64,000 bases of DNA, taken from assembly GCA_019358895.1 (NCBI GenBank), contig JAHHIG010000006.1, positions 248,001-312,000 on the forward strand. Reading direction: 5' to 3'. The position numbers and the translations under genes were made by a program. The notes beneath the pieces were generated by a model. That model saw nothing but the letters and a program-made list of their open reading frames with translations. It did no database searches and was not told the DNA's origin. Every line of letters starts with the position of its first letter. Within the stretch, counting starts at the first letter, position 1. Source of the DNA: Tildeniella nuda ZEHNDER 1965/U140 (lineage in GTDB: Bacteria > Cyanobacteriota > Cyanobacteriia > Leptolyngbyales > Leptolyngbyaceae). Positions 29,666-36,874 of this stretch are shown in pieces.

Positions 29666-29674
29666 ATAGAAGTT

Positions 29675-29899
29675 AGAGGATGCTTAAGAAGTACTGGGCG
29701 AATCGCATTCGTTACTACAAAGGTGAAGTCCGCCTACGTGGACTCACGCAAAAGCAAGGTTTTGAGCCTCTGCGTTGCTAAAGCTAGTCCTTTAGACTCA
29801 AGCAGCTTATAGCCCTCTGGGCATGGCTGCGCTAGTGTCTTTGTAGCCGCAACATCCAGCCGCCAGGACAAAGGAAACCATGCTTTTAAGACAGCCTCT
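29675..29899. mobile_element. MITE-like element, family 1 copy 2
   Basis: 225 bp with ends AGAGGATGCTTAAGAAG and, inverted, AGAGGCTGTCTTAAAAG, close to the ends of the element at 1790-1962. Inside are GAAGTCCGCCTACGTGGACT and TTTGTAGCCGCAACATCCAG, echoes of the hairpin units of copy 1. No coding capacity. Confidence 0.6.
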
Positions 29900-29974
29900 T
29901 AAAGCTGACGGCTGAAAGCTAAAACGGGGTAGTGTTCGCAAACCAAATAAGGTTATTCAATCTCGCTTTCAGCC

Positions 29975-30856
29975 ATGTTCAAGATTCGCTTTTTCCGCTT
30001 CTTTCGATATCTCACGCTGGCAACGCTACGCAACATTTTCGAGCAGACGGGGCGGCAGCGCTTGCCTGGTCTTGCTTCGGAGATGGCATATAACGGAATG
30101 CTGGCGTTGTTTCCCGGCATTTTGGCATTGCTAACCGCGATCGGGCTGTTTGGCGTTTCTCAAAAGACGTTTCGAGACCTTGCCAGTCAGGTGAGCCAGG
30201 TGGCACCTCAAGAGGCGCTGACGTTGATTCAAAATTTTGTGGGTGAAATTGGCGCTCAACCGAATCGAGGGCTTTTTTCCGTTAGCTTCATTGTGTCGCT
30301 GTGGGCAGCGTCTGGCGTTCTCAGTGCAGCGATGATTGCACTGGATCAGATTCATCAAGTGCCACAGAAACAACTGCGACCCTTTTGGAAGGCAAAACTG
30401 GTCTCGTTGGCGCTGACGATCGGCACGATTCAACTGGTGATTTTCGCTTCAGTGCTGGTTTTTATCAGCGATTTTATTGTACGCGTGTTAGCCTATCGCA
30501 GTGGCGCTTTGCAACCAGGAGTCATCGCTCTCTGGCATTGGTTTACGTGGCCCGTTGCTTTGAGCATCATTGCCGTTGCCTGTGCCTTCATCTATCGCTA
30601 TGGTCCAAGTCGCTGGACGGCTGGAACGCCCATTCTTCCTGGTGCGATCGTCGCAGCGGTTTTTTGGGCAGTGCTTTCAGGTCTGTTTCGCTTCTACGTC
30701 TCCCAATTTGGTAACTACAACCGGGCGTATGGTGCGATCGGGGCAGTCATCGTGCTATTGCTGTGGCTCTATCTCAGTTCGCTGATGATGCTCATCGGTG
30801 CCCAGCTAAACGTCACGATCGGAGAGGCAATGCGACGGCAGAGGCGAAAAAAGTAA
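29975..30856 (+). CDS. YihY/BrkB family inner-membrane protein
   Basis: 293 residues with about six transmembrane helices. Family marks: RLPGLASEMAYNGMLALFPGILALLTAIGLF near the N-terminus, LWAASGVLSAAMIALDQIHQV, RYGPSRWTAGTPILPGAIVAAVFW, and FGNYNRAYGAIGAVIVLLLWLYLSSLMMLIGAQLN near the end, each given here only as a landmark. The family (once called ribonuclease BN in error) has no settled function; transport has been proposed. Single gene before a sugar-binding protein gene. Confidence 0.9.
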   Translation: MFKIRFFRFFRYLTLATLRNIFEQTGRQRLPGLASEMAYNGMLALFPGILALLTAIGLFGVSQKTFRDLASQVSQVAPQEALTLIQNFVGEIGAQPNRGLFSVSFIVSLWAASGVLSAAMIALDQIHQVPQKQLRPFWKAKLVSLALTIGTIQLVIFASVLVFISDFIVRVLAYRSGALQPGVIALWHWFTWPVALSIIAVACAFIYRYGPSRWTAGTPILPGAIVAAVFWAVLSGLFRFYVSQFGNYNRAYGAIGAVIVLLLWLYLSSLMMLIGAQLNVTIGEAMRRQRRKK

Positions 30857-30949
30857 GTTTCTTCTAAAGTCGAACTGTTATCTGTCGTTATCTGTGATCG
30901 TTCAACTCAAGGCAATGCATTAACGGGCACAGGAGATGGCAAGCCAATC

Positions 30950-32293
30950 ATGCTGAAGTTTCGTCATTACCTGACAGGCTGTTTGCTCTGCTTTTGTCTG
31001 CTTATTTTGTTGGATTTTCAAGTGGCAGCCGCAGCCCCGAATGTCACGCGGTTAACGCTCTGGCAAGGGGTCAATCCGCCCCCCAATCGCGCGGTTCTGG
31101 AACGCCTGGTTGACCAGTTTAACCGTGAGCATCCTGCCATTCAGGTCGAGTCGCTCTATGTAGGACAGAGCGACCAGCAGTTGCCCAAAATTCTAGCGGC
31201 GATCGTTGGCAATGCGGCTCCCGACCTGCTGTGGTACTCTCCCTTACTGACAGGGCAACTGGTCGAACTGGATGCGCTCCGTCCGCTGGATGATTGGCTC
31301 AACAACTCACCCTTGCGGCAGCAGCTTGATCCAGCGCTCTTTGAGAGCATGACGTTAGAAAACCATCTCTGGTCGATTCCCTTTGGTACGAACAACGTTG
31401 GTATTTTTTACCGTCCGAGTTTATTTCGGGCGGCAGGCATCACCCAATTACCGCAAACCTGGACAGAATTTCGCCAGGTTGCCCAAAGGCTGACTCGTGA
31501 TACTAACGGCGATGGACGCATTGACCAGCACGGTCTGTTGCTGCCCTTGGGCAAAGGGGAGTGGACGGTGTTTATGTGGTTACCTTTTTTGTGGAGTGGA
31601 GGCGGTGACTTGGAGCGTGGGGGGTGGGGAGTGGGGAGTGGGGAGTGGGGGAAAGAGACACTGCGATCGCGCGTAGGGGAACCAAAAACGAACGTTCAAT
31701 TGGTGAGTTCTGGCGCGATCGCTGCCCTACAATTTTGGCGTGATTTGATTGAGGACGGTTCTGCGGTGTTGTCAGCACCAGAGCGAGGCTACGAGTTGGA
31801 CAGCTTTTTGGCGGGTAAAGTGGCGATGCAGCTATCGGGTCCGTGGACGCTGGGACAACTTGAGGCAACGGGTGTGGAGTTTGGCGTGCTGCCGATTCCG
31901 CGGCAGGTCATTCAGGCAACGGCGATCGGGGGCGAAAATCTGTTTCTGCTCAAAACCACACCCGCACGAGAACGGGCAGCGCAGGTCTTTGCAGAATATG
32001 TGTTGAGTGAAGGGTTTCAAACGCAATGGGCGATCGACACGGGCTACCTCCCCACTAACCTGCGATCGCGCCAGAGTGAGGCGTACCAAGCTTACAAGGC
32101 AAAGCGACCTGCCGTAGAGGTCTTTCTGTCGCAGGCAGCGTCTGGACGATCGCGCCCCATTTTTCCTGGCTACAATCGGCTTTCTGAGCAGTTGGGACGC
32201 GCGATCGAAGCCACACTTTTAGGTCGTGGTACGCCTCTGGAAGCACTAACTACGGCACAAAAACGCCTTGACTCAATGTTCAGCCAGTCATAA
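30950..32293 (+). CDS. ABC sugar-binding protein (extracellular solute-binding family 1)
   Basis: 447 residues: a signal peptide (YLTGCLLCFCLLILLDFQVAAA), then a maltose-binding-protein-like fold (LTLWQGVNPPPNRAVLERLV, FGTNNVGIFYRPSLFRAAGI, GKVAMQLSGPWTLGQLE, GGENLFLLK). Captures a sugar or oligosaccharide in the periplasm. No permease or ATPase genes are adjacent; glucokinase follows 430 bp downstream on the same strand, hinting at sugar use. Residues ~220-236 (LERGGWGVGSGEWGKE) are encoded by a GGGGAGT heptamer array inside the gene. The stop codon lies in the target duplication of a MITE. Confidence 0.85.
   Translation: MLKFRHYLTGCLLCFCLLILLDFQVAAAAPNVTRLTLWQGVNPPPNRAVLERLVDQFNREHPAIQVESLYVGQSDQQLPKILAAIVGNAAPDLLWYSPLLTGQLVELDALRPLDDWLNNSPLRQQLDPALFESMTLENHLWSIPFGTNNVGIFYRPSLFRAAGITQLPQTWTEFRQVAQRLTRDTNGDGRIDQHGLLLPLGKGEWTVFMWLPFLWSGGGDLERGGWGVGSGEWGKETLRSRVGEPKTNVQLVSSGAIAALQFWRDLIEDGSAVLSAPERGYELDSFLAGKVAMQLSGPWTLGQLEATGVEFGVLPIPRQVIQATAIGGENLFLLKTTPARERAAQVFAEYVLSEGFQTQWAIDTGYLPTNLRSRQSEAYQAYKAKRPAVEVFLSQAASGRSRPIFPGYNRLSEQLGRAIEATLLGRGTPLEALTTAQKRLDSMFSQS
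31611..31655. repeat. GGGGAGT heptamers inside the sugar-binding protein gene
   Basis: Four to five tandem GGGGAGT/GGGGTGG heptamers, translated as Gly/Trp/Ser/Glu-rich sequence between the two lobes. The frame is kept. Confidence 0.85.
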
Positions 32294-32724
32294 GAGGGCG
32301 TTGCTGAATCGAGGTATGAACCGCGAAAGTCGCCCTCACCCTCTACCTTTGGGAGAGGGGACAGGACTTCTACCTCCCTTCTCCCTGGGGAGAAGGGCTG
32401 GGGATGAGGGCAAATCATACTTGCATTCAGCAATGCCCCAGTCATGAGAGTAGAGGTCGAATAACACTGCTTTTGTCGGTCAGGTGTTGGCTGGCTAACA
32501 CTTCATCGTCTTCACTAGGGCTGACATAGAAACCAGGTTTCTTCATAATGAAGATGCCGTTTCAGCCTTCAGGTGGGTTTCAGAAGCCAATCTCTTTTGT
32601 AAGTTCTGAAGCGGGGTTTATCGTATATCCCTACAGTAGTGGAAGACTGGATTGCCTTCGCCTTCATGGAATTTGGCAAAGATAAACGGGAAGAGGCTAG
32701 TTCAGAACAGGGAGTAAGCAACGC
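32294..32724. other. Gap before glk, MITE plus leader
   Basis: Besides the MITE at 32297-32440, the gap has an imperfect palindrome AGAAACCAGGTTTCTTCAT near 32530 and a long leader to glk. No other gene is visible. Confidence 0.55.
32297..32440. mobile_element. MITE-like element, family 2, with target duplication
   Basis: Begins GGCGTTGCTGAAT…GTATGA and ends with the inverse TCATAC…ATTCAGCAATGCC, so terminal inverted repeats of ~22 bp. An 11-bp direct repeat flanks it: AGTCATAAGAG at 32286-32296 and AGTCATGAGAG at 32441-32451 (10 of 11). The duplication includes the TAA stop of the sugar-binding protein gene. A CCCTCACC…GATGAGGG block fills the centre. An 11-bp duplication would suit mobilisation by an IS4-type transposase (inference). 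Confidence 0.75.
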
Positions 32725-33771
32725 ATGACAGTATTACTGGCTGGCGACATTGGCGGCACAAAGACGATTCTGCGATTGGTTGAGGCAAAGCCATCCAAAA
32801 TTGGAATAACGCTCAAGCCGCTGTACGAGAACCGCTATCGTAGTGCCAGCTTCCCCGATCTGGTGCCGATGGTGCGACAGTTTTTAGCAGAGGCAGAGCA
32901 AGCGTCAGGTACATCCGTCGTTGTGGCGAAGGCGTGCTTTGCGATCGCGGGTCCGGTTGTGGATGATACGTCTAAGCTCACGAACCTCTGCTGGTCTCTG
33001 GCTGCGCCGCGCCTGAGCCAAGAGTTAGCCATCGATCGCGTTTCGCTGATTAATGATTTTGCCGCTGTTGGCTACGGCGTACTGGGACTAGAAGACTCCG
33101 ATTTGCTGACCTTGCAGGCTGGCAAGCGCAATCTCCATGCTCCGGTCGGTGTCATTGGTGCGGGCACTGGCTTAGGGCAGGGCTTTTTGATCTACCAGGA
33201 AGGCGATTACCGCATCTATGGGTCTGAGGGTGGGCATTCTGATTTTGCGCCTCGATCGGAAATTGAGTTTCAGCTTTCGCGCTATCTGCTCGAAAAGCAC
33301 AATATTCAGCGGATCTCGGTCGAGCGCGTGGTTTCTGGACAAGGCATTGTCGCCATTTATCAGTTTCTACGCGATCGGCAATTTGCTGAAGAATCGCCTG
33401 ATGTCGGCACGATTGTGCAAACTTGGGAGCGCGAAATTGGGCGTGAAAAAAGCGTAGACCCAGCCGCCGCGATCGCCCAAGCTGCCTTAGCAAAGAGCGA
33501 TCGGCTCTCAGAACAGACGATGCATATGTTCGTTGATGCCTACGGTGCCGAAGCAGGCAATCTGGCGCTCAAGCTGCTGCCTTATGGTGGGTTATACATC
33601 GCTGGCGGCATTGCCCCAAAGATCCTACCGCTCATTCAAGGCAGTAGTTTTCTTAGCTCCCTTATCGACAAAGGACGGATGTTGCCATTGCTAGAGATGG
33701 TGCCCGTCCATATTGTGCTTAATCCCCATGTTGGGCTAATTGGGGCGGCTCTCTATGCCTCAAAGCTGTAA
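32725..33771 (+). CDS. glk: Glucokinase
   Basis: Phosphorylates glucose to glucose-6-phosphate with ATP, the entry step for external or glycogen-derived glucose. 348 residues of the bacterial Glk (ROK-unrelated) family: the ATP phosphate loop LLAGDIGGTKTILRLVE, LINDFAAVGYG (catalytic Asp), GVIGAGTGLGQGFL, YGSEGGHSDFAPRSEIE and LYIAGGIAPKIL. Length fits cyanobacterial Glk. With the neighbouring PTS destroyed, this is the visible glucose-phosphorylating route in the window. Confidence 0.96.
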   Translation: MTVLLAGDIGGTKTILRLVEAKPSKIGITLKPLYENRYRSASFPDLVPMVRQFLAEAEQASGTSVVVAKACFAIAGPVVDDTSKLTNLCWSLAAPRLSQELAIDRVSLINDFAAVGYGVLGLEDSDLLTLQAGKRNLHAPVGVIGAGTGLGQGFLIYQEGDYRIYGSEGGHSDFAPRSEIEFQLSRYLLEKHNIQRISVERVVSGQGIVAIYQFLRDRQFAEESPDVGTIVQTWEREIGREKSVDPAAAIAQAALAKSDRLSEQTMHMFVDAYGAEAGNLALKLLPYGGLYIAGGIAPKILPLIQGSSFLSSLIDKGRMLPLLEMVPVHIVLNPHVGLIGAALYASKL

Positions 33772-33925
33772 GCGCCTCAAAGCTGTAAGCTACCGCTCCG
33801 ATCGTGCCTGCAAGTAGCGTTTTACATGAACAGAGCTGCGACTAATTTACCCCAGTATCTTTTCTGTAGCTTGCTTCCTCTAGCCCCTAAAGCCTGTTTT
33901 GCGAACCATACCCTTCTCACTCATA

Positions 33926-33947
33926 CCCTTCTCACTAAAGAGAAGGG
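33926..33947. terminator. Bidirectional hairpin between glk and the carotenoid protein
   Basis: CCCTTCTC (33926-33933) pairs with GAGAAGGG (33940-33947) around ACTAAA, between two convergent genes. There is no strong T-run, so terminator function is moderate. Confidence 0.5.
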
Positions 33948-33972
33948 CTTGCCGACGCTTCCATTAGTCACT

Positions 33973-34509
33973 TTAAAGACTGGCAGTTTTACCTGTCTCT
34001 GCCTGCGTTGGAGCTGGCTTGACGTCGCTGTAGCCCATGCCGCTGACAATTTCGCGCAGTAAGGACATTTGCTCCTCAAACTCCAATCCTTCAATATGTC
34101 CGAGTGCGTCTGTTACAGCCTGCGTTGCCTGATAACCTGCTGGTAAACCAACGACCGTCTGACCCATTGCTTGCGCCCAGGCAAACCAGACCATCAACTG
34201 GTTGTTTTCTTTCAACGCCCCATAAGCATGAGAGTATTCGGTATTTGCACAATTCACGATAGCTCGCATGACATCAAGCTGCTTTTCGTGAGACAGGCTG
34301 TAAAAATCATCCATCAGAAGAGGTGCCAGCTCAGGGTTAGCGGCGGTAGGAGCAGCAGGAGTAATCGAGCTTCCCATTTTTTGATACACCAGGTAGAGCA
34401 ATGCCAGTTTAGCGTCGGCATCCAGTTTGCTAAACCCATCAAGTACTGTTTGGGTCTTCCCAGGTAAATACTCAGTCGATGACACATTTTGACTAGCAGA
34501 TTGAGACAT
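33973..34509 (-). CDS. Helical carotenoid protein (OCP N-terminal domain homologue)
   Basis: 178 residues equal to the all-helical N-terminal domain of the orange carotenoid protein, without the C-terminal NTF2-like light-sensing domain. Such helical carotenoid proteins bind a ketocarotenoid and quench singlet oxygen or phycobilisome excitation, depending on type. Carotenoid-contact positions are largely kept: the Tyr of LVYQKMGSSITPAAP and the Trp of LMVWFAWAQAMG; the OCP Trp41 position reads Tyr. Start at the ATG at 34509, where GGAG is well spaced; an upstream codon would add six residues. No CTD homologue or FRP gene is next to it. Confidence 0.9.
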   Translation of the reverse strand: MSQSASQNVSSTEYLPGKTQTVLDGFSKLDADAKLALLYLVYQKMGSSITPAAPTAANPELAPLLMDDFYSLSHEKQLDVMRAIVNCANTEYSHAYGALKENNQLMVWFAWAQAMGQTVVGLPAGYQATQAVTDALGHIEGLEFEEQMSLLREIVSGMGYSDVKPAPTQAETGKTASL

Positions 34510-34640
34510 AGCGCTACTCCGATACAAAACGATAAGACCATTTAAGGTGTATCGAAGTTTACAGTCTGCATCACCTTTCCCAGGGTGGAGATGTTTTGTT
34601 TGCCCAGAGTTTTTTGCTGATATCTCTTGTGAGAGCGAAG

Positions 34641-34818
34641 TTAAGAGCTTGCTAAAAAATAACTGTACACTTTTGGATCAGCTATCGGCTATTAGCTATC
34701 AGCTATCAGCTATCAGCTTTTCGCTGACGGCTCACTTTTGGATCAGCTATCAGCTTTTCGCGACGGCTGACGGCTGACGGCTACAGACCATGCTGTTATT
34801 TCTGTACAACTTCTAAGG
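34641..34818 (+). repeat. Dispersed GAGCTTGCTAAA element, copy 3
   Basis: Longest copy: TTAAGAGCTTGCTAAA, ACTGTACACTTTTGGATCAG, CTATCAG heptamers, TTTTCGCTGACGGCT. CACTTTTGGATCAGC…TTTTCGCGACGGCT then repeats once more (internal duplication), before CTACAGACCATGCTGTTA and CTGTACAACTTCTAA. Lies between the carotenoid protein and the next gene. Confidence 0.75.
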
Positions 34819-34901
34819 ATCTATCCAAAGAGGTTCAGTTGAACGGGGATCGCTTTGGTAAGGTAGCGGCATTAGTTGCATAGTTCTAACAAGGAGTCTT
34901 T

Positions 34902-35276
34902 ATGTCTGGAGTTAATAACAATGTCGATACATCTGAAAGCTACGATGCTCAGCAAGCGGTAGAAGATATAGCTGGGGGCGATCGCAAAGCACCAGATGCA
35001 AATGTAGAAGCAGATTATGAAGCATCCAAACAGTTTAGTGTTAGCGACATCGACCGTACCAGCGAAGGTGCAACTGCGGCAGAAGCTGTAACGTCACCAC
35101 AGCTTGAGGTTTCTGAGCTTGAACCCTCAACGTTGACAGAAGACAGTACAGGCAACCCCAACGATTACAAAAAAATGGCAAGTGATGCAAGCTCTAGTAC
35201 GCCAAACGTGGGGAACGTGAGCGACGACCTTGTACAAAAAGCCTTAGAGAAGGGCAGCACTGGAGAGCAAGGCTAA
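34902..35276 (+). CDS. Small acidic disordered protein, unknown function
   Basis: 124 residues, strongly acidic and rich in Ser, Ala, Asp, Glu and Thr, with no predicted core: SESYDAQQAVEDIAGG, ASKQFSVSDIDRTSEG, DLVQKALEKGSTGEQG. It begins at an ATG with a good AAGGAG (34891-34896) six bases before, and is followed by a perfect hairpin, so I believe it is expressed. I recognise no family. Some stress-related cyanobacterial proteins look like this, but that is not evidence of function. Confidence 0.65.
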   Translation: MSGVNNNVDTSESYDAQQAVEDIAGGDRKAPDANVEADYEASKQFSVSDIDRTSEGATAAEAVTSPQLEVSELEPSTLTEDSTGNPNDYKKMASDASSSTPNVGNVSDDLVQKALEKGSTGEQG

Positions 35277-35303
35277 GGACTCAGTACAACTTGAGGTGAG
35301 CTG

Positions 35304-35329
35304 AAGGGGTCGGCGATCGCCGACCCCTT
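35304..35329 (+). terminator. Perfect 26-bp palindromic terminator
   Basis: AAGGGGTCGGCG continues into its exact complement (13 bp per arm) through a HIP1 core GGCGATCGCC, 27 bp after the stop of the acidic protein gene. Followed by CGCTGTTT, so a weak U-tract. Confidence 0.7.
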
Positions 35330-35601
35330 CGCTGTTTGATGCTGTATGGGTGTAACGCAGTCGTCTTGCAACCCTTACTGACCACTTTGAAAAACGCTTC
35401 CTACGGTTTAGGCAACTAAAATGTGCGTAGAGATACAGTTTGCTGATACAGAAGCCGTTTAATGACTGCTTAGAGGCGATCGCGCGCAAAGTGGACTGCA
35501 AGCATCCGACCTGAGGCTATTGATGGCTTGAAACGCTCTGCTTTAGTCCCTCCAACGTCCCCAGCCCAACGCCTGTTTTATCAAAAGGAATTCTAGAGAG
35601 C
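35330..35601. other. Leader region of the BMP-family gene
   Basis: No ORF or repeat recognised. It ends with AAAGGAATTCTAGAGAGC just before the ATG at 35602. Confidence 0.45.
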
Positions 35602-36678
35602 ATGACTGGAAAGTACGATCGTCGTCAGTTTCTTGTGTATGGTTCAGCAGCACTCGGCAGTAGCCTATTGTTCAATGCCTGTGCCAGCAGTCCTACTACC
35701 AGCAATAGCCCTGCACCGTCCGCCGCCTCGCCATCAGCATCGCCCAGTGCCTCTGGCTTCAAAGCAGCTATGGTGCTACCCGGCATTATCACCGACAAAG
35801 CCTGGAACCAGGCGGGCTATACAGGGTTAGAAGAAATCAAGTCTAAGCTAGGAGCCGAAACTGCCTACGTTGAGAAAGTGGGGCAGGCAGACCAGGCAGA
35901 AGCGCTGTCTGATTTTGCTCGCCGTGGTTTCAACCTGGTCTATGCTCACGGTGGACAGTTTGATGCGGCTGCGAAGCAAGTTGCCGCCCAGTTCCCCAAA
36001 ACCTTTTTTGTTGTCGTCAACGGAGCCGCAACGGGAGCCAATGTCGCCTCGCTCCGACTGGATAACCTGCAAGTCAGCTATCTCTGCGGCATTTTGGCTG
36101 CGTCAGTGAGTAAGACGGGCAAGCTTGCCTACATTGCTGGACAAGAGTTTTTGGCAACGCAGGAAGAATTGCGCGGCTTTACGCTGGGTGCAAAGTCCAT
36201 TAAGCCTACCATTCAGGTTAAATCTACCTTTACAGGCGATTGGAATGATGCTGCGAAGGCGAAGGAAGCCGTCGATGCGCTGGTATCTGCGGGCGCTGAT
36301 GTGGTCTATCCCTGGCTGGACAATGCTGCGCCTACTGCATTGAAAACGGCAGAAGAAAAAGGTGCCTATACGATCGGCAATACCGTTGACCAGTTCGACA
36401 TCACGCCCAAATCCATTTTAACTAGTGCGGTGAAACGAATCGATTTGGCGATCGGCAAACTCGCCGATCTCTCCTCCAAAAACGAACTCAAAGGTCAACT
36501 TTACTCCCTCGGTCTCGAAGAACCAGACATTCTTTATCTTGGTAAATACGGCACTGCTGTCCCTAAGGCACTACAAGATAAAGTGAAAACAACCGAAGAC
36601 GCAATTCTCGCCAAAAAGATCACCTTTGAAAGCTGCTCGGAAGGCGGGAAGGAAACCCGCTGTGTGAAAGGAGCTTAG
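35602..36678 (+). CDS. BMP-family ABC substrate-binding lipoprotein (nucleoside-type) 1
   Basis: 358 residues of the BMP/PnrA-Med family, which binds purine nucleosides in characterised members. The N-terminus has a twin-arginine-like DRRQFLVYG and a lipobox LLFNAC, then a Ser/Pro/Ala linker. The core shows AMVLPGIITDKAWNQAGYTGLEEIK, FNLVYAHGGQFDAAAKQVA, YLCGILAASVSKTGKLAYIAGQ and ADVVYPWLDNAAPTALKTAEE landmarks. It precedes a double-ATPase ABC gene on the same strand, its probable partner. A second BMP protein lies at 51.4-52.7 kb. No permease genes are present. Confidence 0.9.
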   Translation: MTGKYDRRQFLVYGSAALGSSLLFNACASSPTTSNSPAPSAASPSASPSASGFKAAMVLPGIITDKAWNQAGYTGLEEIKSKLGAETAYVEKVGQADQAEALSDFARRGFNLVYAHGGQFDAAAKQVAAQFPKTFFVVVNGAATGANVASLRLDNLQVSYLCGILAASVSKTGKLAYIAGQEFLATQEELRGFTLGAKSIKPTIQVKSTFTGDWNDAAKAKEAVDALVSAGADVVYPWLDNAAPTALKTAEEKGAYTIGNTVDQFDITPKSILTSAVKRIDLAIGKLADLSSKNELKGQLYSLGLEEPDILYLGKYGTAVPKALQDKVKTTEDAILAKKITFESCSEGGKETRCVKGA

Positions 36679-36874
36679 AGAGGGGTTAGGGAGATGAGGG
36701 GATGAGGAAGACGAGGGGCAAGGGAAGCAAAGGAAGCAGGGGAGCGGAGAAAGTTTTGAGTTTTGAGTTAATTTAGCTTTTAGCTTTTAGCCTACTGCTT
36801 TGCAGAAGCAAGCTACATCCTTTAGCTTTCTAACAACTAACAGCCAATAACCCCTTCCACCGTCCGACTACTCC
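36679..36874. repeat. Low-complexity spacer with short tandem repeats
   Basis: A/G-rich tract then TTTTAGC repeats (36775-36800), leading into ACACCCC heptamers at 36878-36912 that overlap the start of the next gene. Confidence 0.6.

Larger units (their letters stand above)
29461..29974. other. Repeat-filled gap between SH3 and BrkB genes
   Basis: Holds promoter space for the SH3 gene, a heptamer array (29579-29665) and a MITE-like element (29675-29899); no gene. Confidence 0.7.
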
